DNA of 25,000 nt from Tubiluchus corallicola (Eukaryota > Priapulida > Priapulimorpha > Priapulimorphida > Tubiluchidae): the NCBI GenBank assembly GCA_030141605.1, contig JAQGDQ010001027.1, positions 1-25,000 of the forward strand, written 5' to 3'. The notes beneath the pieces are model-generated. The model was not told the DNA's origin and did not search any database. It worked only from the letters and a program-made list of their open reading frames with translations. The translations under genes were made by a program, and so were the position numbers. This document shows, one piece after another, positions 9,027-18,750 of this stretch (position 1 is its first letter; every line of letters starts with the position of its first letter).

Positions 9027-9485
9027 ATTTGGCCTAATCCCTTCAATTTCTGGTTTTTATCCGCGTTGATTTACAGCATTCATCAATCATCACTTAGCAT
9101 TTACATCTTTTAAAGTGATTTTCGATAATGACAAATTGCGCTAAACACACGCGCCGAGTGTAATGCTAAACTGCTCGTTTGCGCCATAATGTATTCAATA
9201 GCGGGAATCTTCTGCTAAACTGTTCCGCGGACAAGAAACGAAAATGAGCGGGAAAAGCCAATAAGACGATGATTTTCAGCTGAATTGATGATGATGATGG
9301 AAGGGTTTGTGTCGGGCAGATATTTCTCATACATAACAAGTTTGAATGGTAAATGAAGTATGGAAGCTCGTGAGTGCAGTCTTCATAATAACAACTTACT
9401 TTAATAGCCCGTATAGAAATATTATGATTTATGAAGCCAGTTTTTTTAACAGTATGATGTTGCTCAAATAATGTTGGATTCTCCA

Positions 9486-9560
9486 CAGTGGCGTAGCTAA
9501 TGTGGGTGGGGGAGGGGTTAGGGCAGCAACCGCTCCCCCAGAGCATGTAGTGGCGCTTTT
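9486..9560 (+). mobile_element. Possible hAT-type end fragment
   Basis: CAGTGGCGTAGC at 9486-9497, followed by a G-rich run and then a C-rich run (GCTCCCCC), resembles the ends of many animal non-autonomous hAT elements. No second end or 8-bp duplication was found, so this is a fragment or a chance likeness. Confidence 0.35.
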
Positions 9561-9616
9561 GCAACAATGAACTCATTACTTTATTTGTCCTGCCTCCCGT
9601 GTTTTTGAAATGAGCG

Positions 9617-10256
9617 TACATTTAGTTGTGTCTGTGATGTCATTGGCAGTGCTACATTTAGTTGTGTCTGTGATGTCATTGGCACTGCTACATTTAGTTG
9701 TGTCTGTGATGTCATTGGCACTGCTACATTTAGTTGTGTCTGTGATGTCATTGGCACTGCTACATTTAGTTGTGTCTGTGATGTCATTGGCACTGCTACA
9801 TTTAGTTGTGTCTGTGATGTCATTGGCAGTGCTACATTTAGTTGTGTCTGTGATGTCATTGGCACTGCTACATTTAGTTGTGTCTGTGATGTCATTGGCA
9901 CTGCTACATTTAGTTGTGTCTGTGATGTCATTGGCACTGCTACATTTAGTTGTGTCTGTGATGTCATTGGCACTGCTACATTTAGTTGTGTCTGTGATGT
10001 CATTGGCACTGCTACATTTAGTTGTGTCTGTGATGTCATTGGCACTGCTACATTTAGTTGTGTCTGTGATGTCATTGGCACTGCTACATTTAGTTGTGTC
10101 TGTGATGTCATTGGCACTGCTACATTTAGTTGTGTCTGTGATGTCATTGGCACTGCTACATTTAGTTGTGTCTGAGATGTCATTGGCACTGCTACATTTA
10201 GTTATATCTGTGCCGTCATTGGCACTGAAACATTTAGTTATATCTGTGACGTCATT
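9617..10256. repeat. 36-bp minisatellite, about 18 units, right arm inner edge
   Basis: This is the inverted counterpart of 6883-7710 with 17-18 units, so the two arms differ by about five units. The unit nearest the outer side keeps TGACGTCA, as in the left arm. The frames of 228, 202 and 231 codons are repeat translations and not genes. Confidence 0.97.
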
Positions 10257-11640
10257 GCTCATGTTTGCGTCACCATCTAGATTGGAATTTTGTAATCAGA
10301 ATTGATTCGAAAACTAAATTCTAGGGTTACTAGTGAAGGCTGTTTACAAACGAAGCCTATAGCAACACGACAAACTGAGATTACTGATCGAAATTTACCA
10401 AAGGGTTTCTAATTTTTTCCCCAGCTGGTCGTGAGACGATGTTTACGCTGTTTTAAGCTATTTCAGTAAACTAAACAAACTGCAGCTTCTGAAAATGAAA
10501 TCGTTTAGGCGTGCATCATCATCGCCAGCTTAATCTCCCTCCCCCCTCAAAGCACAGCGTGCCGCCCTTGTCACTAACAAAACCACAAAATGAAATCTAA
10601 CGTATCCAGCAGGGGAAAAAACTAGGAATTATCCCCTGCAGACAGTTAATTTGCAAGAAAACGTGTCAACATTAATATCTGTGATCTCAGATGACACGCG
10701 CCGGGAAGCCAAAACTGGGGCAACATAAACACCCTATCCAAACAGAAGCCATACTAATGCGTATAGGGAGATCGCCATCGTCCACCCAGCTGGTCTAACA
10801 TCGGAGCATCGGAGGTCGATCTCGATTCGGAAGCAAACATTCGAGACACGTAGAACGTAGTGTTTGATTCGAAAGCGACCGCCTCGGTAGAAAGTAATCT
10901 TTGTCAGACAACACGAATGTTTAAGTTGCCAGTCTACTTGTTCAGTAATGATATAATAAATGACACGTGTCGGTCGCTTCCAATCAGCAGCTTGGTATTT
11001 TCTTGCTTAAAGGCTCGTGATAGTTCAACAGCAAAGCGTGTCTAGCACAGCAGCACGTCAATGGAGAACTTTAATTAAACTACTAGCAAAGGCCCCGCAA
11101 AACATTTTGCGTATAAATACACGTATAATCAATAATACGCGAACATTCTACCTAGTCCTCGTTTTTATCACGCAAAACCAGCAGCAGCAGCTTTTACTGA
11201 ATTAAAGCTATAAGATTATAGGCAGAGTACAATGGATGACGTCAGAACAATGGCTTTGCGTCAGCAGTTTTCTAAGCGAAAATTGCCGAAAATAGAACAT
11301 CTAATTAACTCGTCGTCACTCCTCTTGGTGGACGTGTCCTAAAATATAGCCCACATCATCGTGTAGCCCTGTTCTTCCTCTTTCTAAAGAGCTATATATC
11401 TCCTTCCGAGAGTCCCACCAGGCGCCGCTAGAACGTTTTTTCTACAGGCTGTTTGAGAAAAATTTCGAAAAATCGCGTTGGGTCCGGGAAAACGCCCGTT
11501 ACGGGAAGCCGTGGCCCTCTCGCGAATTCTAAATATGCCTATGACACCATCTATGAAATTCATAGAGGGCAGCATCATATCATGCACGTTATTTTTGAGT
11601 ACATAATCTATGTCAGCCACACGTGTTTAGCGTTTTTCAC
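10257..11640. other. Unassigned inner arm DNA, mirror of 5464-6882
   Basis: It is nearly identical to the left arm, with a 61-codon frame at 10860-11045 identical to that on the left. TGACGTCA occurs near 11237. At 11505-11560 the sequence differs from the left arm: each arm has a short stretch that the other lacks. No protein family is visible. Confidence 0.5.
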
Positions 11641-11985
11641 TGTGGATAAAATTTCCATTAGTAACGTACACACGCACTGCATAGAACATTTTAATATACG
11701 GATAAGATTCCCGCTATTGTACGTTAAACTTACTGATTCATTGGCGAAACTTCCATTTTACAGTGAGGATAAAATTTCCATTAGTAACGTACACACGCAC
11801 TGCATAGAACATTTTAATATATGGATATGATTTCCGCTATTGTACGTTAAACTTACTGATTCATTGGTTTTTTTGTGGGTTTTTGTGTTGTGTTTTTTGG
11901 TGTTTGTTTGTGTTTTTGTTTTGCGAAACTTCTATTTTACAGTGAGGATAAAATTTCCACTAGTAACGTACAACACACTGTGCGA
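11641..11985. repeat. 122/123-bp tandem array, right arm, contracted
   Basis: Only two to three units remain against nearly five on the left. One unit is split by a GT-rich insertion at 11866-11922. The reading frame NVHTHCIEHFNIRIRFPLL reappears on the plus strand, as expected for a mirrored 123-bp repeat. Confidence 0.9.
11866..11922. repeat. GT-rich low-complexity insertion
   Basis: About 55 bp of almost pure G and T (TTTTTTTTGTGGGTTTTTGT and similar) interrupt a tandem unit between ATTGG and CGAAAC. The other units in both arms lack it, so it is an insertion or slippage product specific to this arm. Confidence 0.8.
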
Positions 11986-12284
11986 AACTTCGCATGCGTA
12001 CAAACTACAAAAGCAATTTTACGGTGAGGATAAGATTTCCACTAATGTACGTCAGACATCTTTAGGTAAATGAAATGGCAATCACAACGCAGTTTGTAAC
12101 TGCAGATAAGATCTCCACTATTGCCCATAAACAACCCGGATTCAGGTTGTGGTGCTGACAAGCCACTGGCGTAGCAGTGTCTAGGTTTTTTTGCTGGGTT
12201 ACTGCTGCGTTTACCTGTCTGAAGGCAGATTTATTTTATTTTAGAATTCTGCCTGCCCAATGTCTACAATAGACGTGACGGGCG

Positions 12285-12334
12285 TGATGATGATGATGAT
12301 GATGACGACGACGATGATGATGACGATGATGATG
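12285..12334. repeat. GAT/GAC trinucleotide tract, right arm
   Basis: This is the mirror of 4481-4573, contracted to about 17 triplets. Confidence 0.93.
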
Positions 12335-12833
12335 TTCTGCTGCAATATACATTAAATGGGTTCTGTCGATTCTGAATTCCTGGTGCAGTGAGTGAAAATA
12401 TTCTCTAATACGATTATATTATGGGACAGAGCAACAATAGATAGAATAACTAGGACCACCAAAAGAATTAGTGTTTTGTAATTGGATATAAAACTGCCAT
12501 TATTCTCAAACTTAGTAAACGTTAATACTTCAATTATGAATCACAATGAAAGTCTCGCTGAAATACAGCACAACTCAATAAATGTTCTAACATGGTTCAT
12601 AGACAACAAAACCCGCTATTGTAGCAAATGCGGACTATTGGGAATCATGTAATTTCAGTTTGATGCGTTCCTAAAAATCGACTCAATCAACAAATTTCTC
12701 TGTTCACACGCGAGCGAAATTAACCACGACGCTGGGGAGCCGTACGCGCACGTAAACTAGATAGGCAATTTAACTCTTTGGCCTATAGGCATACTTCTTA
12801 TGTAAAACTAGGCTAGGCAGGTTTACAGGAAGT
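12335..12833. other. Unassigned arm DNA, mirror of 3982-4480
   Basis: About 500 bp without a recognised gene, tandem repeat or transposon end. Confidence 0.5.
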
Positions 12834-12837
12834 TTAA

Positions 12838-13403
12838 GGGAAGACAGGATGACTTTTCATATACTACCCATTTTCAAATCCGATAAAAAGTATACCTATT
12901 ATCACAATTCATACTGCTAAAGCGGTTCTGATAATTAAATTATAGATTAAAAACTCAATTAACGACTGGCGAGTCCAATTATCGATGACATCACAAACTA
13001 ACATAATTTTATACAGCAAAAATATTCCACGAGCGTGTTGCACGTGTTTCTCAAAGCGAAAATTGAAGTACTGTGCCACTGTAAGATATTCAGTGTGTTG
13101 TACTAAAACTAGGCAGGTTTTAAGATAAAAACGTCACAAACTAACACATCATCTGTTATGTGAGGTACAGCATCTGGTTTTTGTGGAATGCATTTCCGAA
13201 ATGCAGACGCTAGTGCCCGTCTAACTAGCGAATGGTTTAATGTATGTAACAGCGAAGAACTAGTGGCGCGAACGTGAAATTGTGTTTGTGTGGTAATAAT
13301 TCTTTCACCTAAATCATTTTTGAAAAAAATAGTAAGTTTCCTTTCAATATTTTACAAAATGGATTGTTTTGACCTACAGTTTAAGATTGGGTCAGGTTTT
13401 GAT
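12838..13403 (+). mobile_element. TTAA MITE, copy 3, mirror of copy 2
   Basis: It is flanked by TTAA at 12834-12837 and 13404-13407 and starts GGGAAGACAGGATGA. It interrupts the minus-strand RT relic at the same TTAA as on the left, so it was present before the arms were duplicated. Its 3' end has a few private changes (GTCAGGTTTTGAT for GTCCGGTTTTGCT). Confidence 0.87.
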
Positions 13404-13407
13404 TTAA

Positions 13408-13942
13408 CATCCTTTAGTAGAACTGTAATAACGTGCATTTCATCTAGTTGTAGTTCAGTTTGTAGGTCACGGAAGAGAATTCCTCTCTGTACAGTATCAA
13501 ACGCCTAGCTCATATTAAGTAACAAAATCGAGGTTTTATAAGAATTGGATATAACATCTTTTTCTGCTAATATCTTTGCTGATACTACTAGTTCAGTAAT
13601 GCTTCGTCGCTTCCTATATGCAGCTTGACTTGATGGTTACCATTTAATCTGTCATCTATGCATCTGATCATGCATATATCCAAGATTTTCCTTAACAAAC
13701 TCAGCAGTACAACTGGTCTTAAATTTTCTTCTTTTTAGGCTTTGGAATAGGCACTAATACCCCCTGTTTAACTTCTTTCTTTTAGACAGTTATAGTATTT
13801 AATAAGTTTGATATTTCAATGCTAATGAACTTTGGCCCATGCTTTAGCTGTTCTGCTACAAGATTATTTATACCAGGGCTTATTCCATTCTTTAAAGATT
13901 TTATTGCCTCCAAAACCTCTTCTGGAAGTTTTTACCTAACAA
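13408..13942 (-). pseudogene. Non-LTR retrotransposon reverse transcriptase relic, right arm
   Basis: The minus strand encodes the same broken RT half-domain as 2875-3412: the lknGK start, the VPIPKP and RPVVL..LLRKILD segments, the R-S-TEL segment and motif A, followed by the MITE at TTAA 13404. It lacks the roughly 14-bp stretch found near 3018 on the left and differs by scattered substitutions. Shared frameshifts show that the gene was dead before the inverted duplication. The plus-strand frames of 60-72 codons here are its shadows. Confidence 0.83.
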
Positions 13943-14443
13943 AAATATATTTTACTGTGCAAAATTCAACAGGTATTTGCAAAACGATTAGTTATCATTC
14001 TTAAATCCCTTCAAATTTTCCTGGAATACAAATTTTTCGTTGTAAAACTTCTCATTTTCTCTCACGTCAAGCAAACAGCAATCACTTAACACGGAATGGA
14101 GTCGATTTCCAGGAAAAACTCGTATAAAACGAAGTCATCAAGGTTATCTCCATCCTGCAAGCCTCGCGGCTTCTTGAACGTAACGCAAACACCTAGCGTC
14201 TAAAATAGTTTCCATGTATCTGTACGTTAGAACGAACTCATTGTGCGTTTTTTTTAGCAAAGACCTGAATGCAATTCAGCGCGCACGTGTTGGCTTAACA
14301 CTTCTACATCCACTCACTTCGCGGCAGAGCCAATGCATATAAATGTGCACTTTCCACGCCAAATCAAACTCTTCAGGGTCATAATAAGATAGTGCACTTC
14401 TGAGACTTGACATAATAAGGAAAAGAAAGTGTTCTTAATATGT

Positions 14444-14718
14444 CAAAAAAAACTTTTATTTTCCAGAAGCTTTCGTCCTTTACGGACTTTGTCAGCTATA
14501 AGGTAGAAATAAAATTATAAAAAATCATAAAAATTACAGATAAAACTACACGTAACGTAAAAGTACACAATGAATCTTGTATCTCTTTTTTTAATGTTAT
14601 TGTATACTCACACTTTACATGTAGTTTTATCCGTAATTTTTATCATTTTTATAATTGTATTTCTACCATATAGCTGACGAAGTCGACGAAAGCTTCTAGA
14701 AAAATAAAGTTTTTTTTG
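14444..14718. mobile_element. 275-bp foldback element, right arm copy
   Basis: This is the mirror of 2091-2365, with the same A/T-rich termini and two antiparallel hammerhead-like cores. It has the same uncertain identity: Penelope-like terminal repeat relic or foldback MITE. Confidence 0.6.
14469..14495 (-). other. Hammerhead-like core with complete stem II, right arm
   Basis: On the minus strand the same CTGACAA, GTCC-loop-GGAC, GAAAGC arrangement is kept as at 2315-2341, including the odd core base. The partner with intact CTGACGA but collapsed stem II lies at 14674-14693 on the plus strand. Confidence 0.35.
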
Positions 14719-14763
14719 AGATTTAAAGGACACGTTTTCTTCCTTCTCTGGGAGAAGTGAGGC

Positions 14764-14771
14764 TTTTTATA
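14764..14771 (-). promoter_or_regulatory. TATA-like box, right arm, facing the centre
   Basis: TATAAAAA on the minus strand mirrors 2038-2045. There is no other promoter evidence. Confidence 0.22.
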
Positions 14772-15265
14772 CAGGAATGCAATTAGGTCCTATATCATCA
14801 CACAATCAAGGGCGAAGAGGATCAAAAACCTTCCGCGAAGAAAAATAGAAACGTTAAAGTGGCTTTTGGGCGTCAAAGGAAATGAAGAGGAAGTTGATTT
14901 GAATTTTTCAACTTTTTCGCAACGTTTGTTGAGCAAAAGAAAATTTGACTTGACAACTGTAATAAAGTCACTTTGATTACGTAGAAAAATTGAAATCCAA
15001 CCAACCTGTAGATAGAAGTGACTGCAAATTTAATATCTTAATCCCTAAAGGCATAAAAACTAATGACAAAAAAACAGAAATCAACACAATACACAATATA
15101 AAAGTGATTCTAAAACTTTTTACAGGCGCATAGTAACAATGGAAGCCACTTGAAATATGAAATTCTAAATTATACCATGTCATTAAATAAATAAACCACA
15201 TTTGTTCCAATAAATCTGGTGTATTTTTTGTTTAAATCTACTGTATACTAATTTCGGTGGTTTCT

Positions 15266-15399
<134 letters not shown>

Positions 15400-15413
15400 T
15401 AATTAATATCAAT

Positions 15414-15570
15414 AATGTTACAGTTCTTAATCGTTGCCCAGATGTTTATCTATTATGTGCGCCCGGACTTCATTGCTTAGCGAGTGCGAATGTGGTTTAC
15501 TGCATGCCTTGCAGCTACCGTGGTATCCTCTAACGTAAAGGATTATTTTCTTCTCAGTAAATGTATGCAA
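15414..15570 (+). repeat. Dispersed 157-bp repeat, copy 2
   Basis: Identical by eye to 483-639, as part of the A duplication. Confidence 0.75.
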
Positions 15571-15690
15571 TAATAAACCACGATAATTAATATACATATT
15601 GTAATATATACATAGTATAATTGAAATATAATACATAAATATTATATATATATATATATTTGTGAATAGGCCTATATGTATATGTATATT

Positions 15691-15790
15691 CAAATAAGCA
15701 GAGACCTCTAAAGCTGTTACGTTGAGGCTGCAGCATTGAATTCAAAGCTGCTGTCCCAACGTAACAGGTTTAGAGGCCTTTGCTTATTTG
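15691..15790. repeat. 100-bp foldback hairpin, second copy
   Basis: Same symmetric hairpin as 760-859, centred on GAATTC, with ends CAAATAAGCA...GCTTATTTG. Confidence 0.85.
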
Positions 15791-16017
15791 CTGTCTTGAA
15801 AAATGCTATTTTTCTCTTTTTTGAACATAATAAGTATAATTTTTAAGTATCCCCTCCTATCTCTAATTAGATATCGATTGTTGTTGTACAATAAGGTACG
15901 CTGGGTTCTGGTCCTGGGTCCTGGCAATCATAATAATAAACCAAGTGACAGTAGCATCAAAATAGACGTCAGAGAAACGTGCTTTACTTTCGTACGACAA
16001 ACGATACAAGAAATTAA

Positions 16018-16721
16018 AGGAAAACAGGATGATTTTTCATATCCTACGCCATTTTGAAGTACCGTAAAATGTCTGCATTTTAACACATATAATAAGGCCA
16101 AAGCATTTCTGATAATTATATAACACGTTAAAAACTTAATCAACGGTGGGCGAGCCCAAGTATTGATGCATAACAAACTAACATAATTTTTAACAGGAAA
16201 AAAATTCCACGAGCGCGTTGCACGTGTTTGTGAAAGAGAAAATTGAAGTAAAGTGCTACTGTAAGAGATTCAGTGTGTCGTAATAAAACTAGACAAGCTT
16301 TAAGATAAAAACTCATGAGTTGTCGAACGTGAGCAGTCTAAATAAAGTTAAAAAAGGGACTTAAAATTTTACATTATTTGCACGCTGTCTTGTTGCTCAC
16401 AGGGCTTGCGTTAGTCTAAAATTTAAATTTTAAATTTACCGGTGTGCTCATGCGCGAGCTCTCTAACGTGTGTATTACGTCACAAACGAACAGCTCTGAA
16501 GGTGCAGAACCTGTTTTCCACGCAACGCGTTTCCGCTAGTGCCCATCTAAATGACGAAATGCATATAACAGCGAAGAACTAGCCACGGGAACACGAAATT
16601 ACTTCTGTGTAGTAATAATTCTTTCACGTAAGTCATTCTTTAAGAAACAGCATGTTTCCTTTCAATATTTTAAAGAGTAGATTGTTTTGACCTACAGTTT
16701 AAGATTAGGTTGAGTTTTCCT
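16018..16721 (+). mobile_element. TTAA MITE, copy 4, long complete form
   Basis: It is flanked by TTAA at 16014-16017 and 16722-16725. It starts AGGAAAACAGG and ends, read inverted, AGGAAAACTCAACC, so the first eight bases form a perfect terminal inverted repeat. At about 704 bp it is roughly 140 bp longer than copies 2, 3 and 5 because of extra internal sequence around 16310-16500. TTAAAGGAA at both ends fits the TTAAAGGRR ends described for Xenopus T2-type MITEs. Confidence 0.88.
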
Positions 16722-16872
16722 TTAATCATTGTCTGGTGGATTTGATTGACTGATCGCTCGTAACTTTACAGTTTTAATCAACGAACGTGTCTTTCCCAGA
16801 TTAAAATTGCAATTAATCAACATTTTGCTTTAAATCTATATAGAGTAAATGTCTAAATCTGAGAAGTAACTT

Positions 16873-16940
16873 GGCTCTGTGGTGCAGTGGTTAGCATAGC
16901 TGCCTGGATAGTAGAAGGTTTGAGTTCTAATCCCAGTGAG
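16873..16940 (+). mobile_element. tRNA-derived SINE head
   Basis: GGCTCTG is followed by a good pol III A box (TGGTGCAGTGG, from 16880), GTTAGCATAGCTGCC, and a B box (AGTTCTAATCC, about 16924-16934) at tRNA-like spacing. The acceptor ends do not pair well and the T stem has mismatches, so this is not a functional tRNA gene. It is followed by about 30 bp and then long CT tracts, which could be the SINE tail. Confidence 0.7.
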
Positions 16941-16965
16941 TACAAAACGTTTTCAAATTGTGTTT

Positions 16966-16968
<3 letters not shown>

Positions 16969-17002
<34 letters not shown>

Positions 17003-17018
17003 ACACTAAAATGTGCCT

Positions 17019-17074
<56 letters not shown>
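16969..17074. repeat. (CT)n microsatellite, two blocks
   Basis: CT runs at 16969-17001 and 17023-17074 are each followed by CGACACT, which suggests local duplication. Frames of Ser-Leu repeats across them are not genes. Confidence 0.97.
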
Positions 17075-17075
<1 letters not shown>

Positions 17076-17236
17076 ACACTGCTATATATACTGTAGCCCA
17101 ATAAAGCAAAATTGTAAATATTGTAAATACTTCATTATGTGTATTTAATTGTGTGAAACTACTAACCGATAATTGTATATTGATTTATATGTATAATGTT
17201 TGTTTTGAAAAAAAGTAGTCAACAAAATCAAAATCC

Positions 17237-17261
17237 TTTTCTCTCTCTCTCCCTCTCTCTC

Positions 17262-17292
<31 letters not shown>

Positions 17293-17336
17293 TCCTTCCA
17301 TCTCTCTTCTCCCTCCTCTCTCTCTCTCTCTCTCTG
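17237..17336. repeat. Interrupted (CT)n tract
   Basis: CT repeats broken by CCCTC, CTGTC and TCCTTCCATC. The arginine/glutamate-rich minus frame and the serine/leucine-rich plus frame are repeat translation. Confidence 0.95.
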
Positions 17337-17420
17337 TATGGGTTTGTCTATCCCATCTCTTCCTTGTCGAGCAAGTGTAAAAGACGCATATAATAACATT
17401 TCAGACTTCTAAATCATTTC

Positions 17421-17577
17421 TTGCATACATTTACTGAGAAAAAATAATCCTTTACGTTAGAGGATACCAGGGCAGCTGCAAGGCATGCAACAAACCACAT
17501 TCGCACTCGCCAAGCAATGAAATCCGGGCGTACATAATAGATAAAACATCTGGGCAAAGATTAAGAACTGTAACATT
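17421..17577 (-). repeat. Dispersed 157-bp repeat, copy 3, inverted
   Basis: The reverse complement aligns end to end with 483-639 with roughly one change in ten. Flanks do not match those of A, which defines the repeat boundaries as TTGCATAC and GTAACATT. Confidence 0.75.
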
Positions 17578-18127
17578 AGAACAGGTGCACGTTAAAGCTT
17601 CTATTCAACTTGGTCCATTAAGCCAAGCAGACGCTGCAAAACCGGATCACGTATATAGCTTTATGCGAGTTATTGAATATTCTTAGCTTTTACTCACTCA
17701 CAGCCAATCGTGTGTTAAACGTTGAAAGTGTCTCTATTTTTGATGCGTCCACGACGCAATTACCAGCCAAGAATTTTCCTCTTTTTTCAAAAGGTCTTAA
17801 GCAGCGACTTCATCTGTTCCCAACTGTGCCATTAGCCGTGTTTGTGCGAGTCGCACAAATGCAGCAAAAATCTCCCAGCTTTTTACTTAGCAAATTTAAT
17901 ATTTCATCGGCAAAGAATCTCGTCACTGCGTTTTTATTGACAAGCATTAAACAGCCGCCATTCTGGGTTTAAATTAAACGTTGTACGCGTTTTTATACCG
18001 TCCAATCAGTTACGTCTGTTAATATGGAAGCAATTACTACCAACAAGCGATGACAAATCACAATGCAGTCTCCATTTAATTCTTCAGTTATCGTATTGGA
18101 AAAAGTAAGATTATGTAAATTGTCAAG
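17578..18127. other. Unassigned interval
   Basis: A 99-codon plus frame (17673-17972) is the longest here. It has no domain, signal peptide or splice pattern that I recognise. On the minus strand an ATGGCGGCTG near 17965 is followed at once by a stop. Confidence 0.4.
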
Positions 18128-18555
18128 GCGTGGATGAAGAATGGTTAGTATGTCAGTTAAGCAACGTAAAGCCTGGTCAATACGTGGATGAGGAAGAACG
18201 GTTAGTATGTCAGTTAAGCAACGTAAAGCCTGGTCAATACGTGGATGAGGAAGAACGGTTAGTATGGCAGTTAAGCAACGTAAAGCCTGGTCAATACGTG
18301 GATGAGGAAGAACGGCTAGTATGTCAGTTAAGCAACGTAAAGCCTGGTCAATACGTGGATGAGGAAGAACGGTTAGTATGTCAGTTAAGCAACGTAAAGC
18401 CTGGTCAATACGTGGATGAGGAAGAACGGTTAGTATGTCAGTTAAGATACGTAAAGCCTGGTCAATACGTGGATGAGGAAGAACGGTTAGTATGTCAGTT
18501 AAGCAACGTAAAGCCTGGTCAATACGTGGATGAGGAAGAACGGTTAGTATGTCAG
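18128..18555. repeat. 57-bp minisatellite, about 7.5 units
   Basis: The unit is GTCAGTTAAGCAACGTAAAG, then CCTGGTCAATACGTGGATGA, then GGAAGAACGGTTAGTAT. Fifty-seven is a multiple of three, so both strands stay open: CQLSNVKPGQYVDEEERLV on plus and TDILTVLPHPRIDQALRCL on minus. The minus frame extends outside the array to 18679 (with KIKRRRKNHR), which is slightly more than the repeat alone explains, but I see no family. Confidence 0.95.
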
Positions 18556-18707
18556 AAATAACAGAGAAATGCGCCTGGATATATCTATGGTTTTTGCGTC
18601 TGCGCTTTATTTTTTCTGCATCTATAGTCTCGACTAGGTTATCAGAATTGAATGGAATAATTTTACCCAGATCTTTCAACTTGTTGATTTTTTACGGAAA
18701 AAAACCG

Positions 18708-18750
18708 CAGTTAAGCAACGTAAAGCCTGGTCAATACGTGGATGAGGAAC
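18708..18750. repeat. Detached 57-bp repeat unit
   Basis: CAGTTAAGCAACGTAAAGCC and the rest of one unit up to GATGAGGAA lie about 150 bp past the array. The intervening 18556-18707 is unrelated, and CAG occurs at both of its ends, as if it had been inserted into the array. Confidence 0.8.

Larger units (their letters stand above)
7711..9616. other. Single-copy spacer at the palindrome centre
   Basis: About 1.9 kb is not repeated in the arms. It is AT-rich with frames up to 151 codons (9166-9621 minus), which runs into the minisatellite and shows no domain I know. TGACGTCA or close variants occur near 7867, 7945 and 8640. It contains a roughly 90-bp tandem duplication (8867-9026) and a possible hAT end (9486). 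I see no transposase, replication or recombinase gene that would explain the arms. Confidence 0.8.
9617..15041 (-). repeat. Right arm of the 13.3-kb inverted repeat
   Basis: This is the mirror image of 1768-7710. It ends in GACTGCAAATTTAATATCTTAA at 15020-15041, the exact reverse complement of the left outer edge. It is about 500 bp shorter, mainly from fewer 36-bp, 122/123-bp and trinucleotide units. The unassigned portions 10257-11640, 12335-12833 and 13943-14443 contain no gene I can support. Confidence 0.95.

Noticed and set aside
8822-9046. 74-codon minus-strand frame in the spacer
   Set aside because: It is a reading of the 90-bp tandem duplication.
9576-10305. Frames of 228, 202 and 231 codons over the right 36-bp array
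   Set aside because: Mirror image of the left array, same explanation.
1768-15041. Polinton/Maverick or other large TIR transposon
   Set aside because: No DNA polymerase B, integrase, protease, ATPase or capsid-like genes, and the arms fill almost the whole length.
16873-16940. Functional tRNA gene
   Set aside because: A and B boxes are present, but the acceptor stem does not pair and the T stem has mismatches.
16936-17399. Serine/leucine and arginine/glutamate-rich frames over CT tracts
   Set aside because: Microsatellite translation.
17673-17972. 99-codon plus-strand frame as a gene
   Set aside because: No recognisable domain, signal or splice context; the length is within chance for this window.
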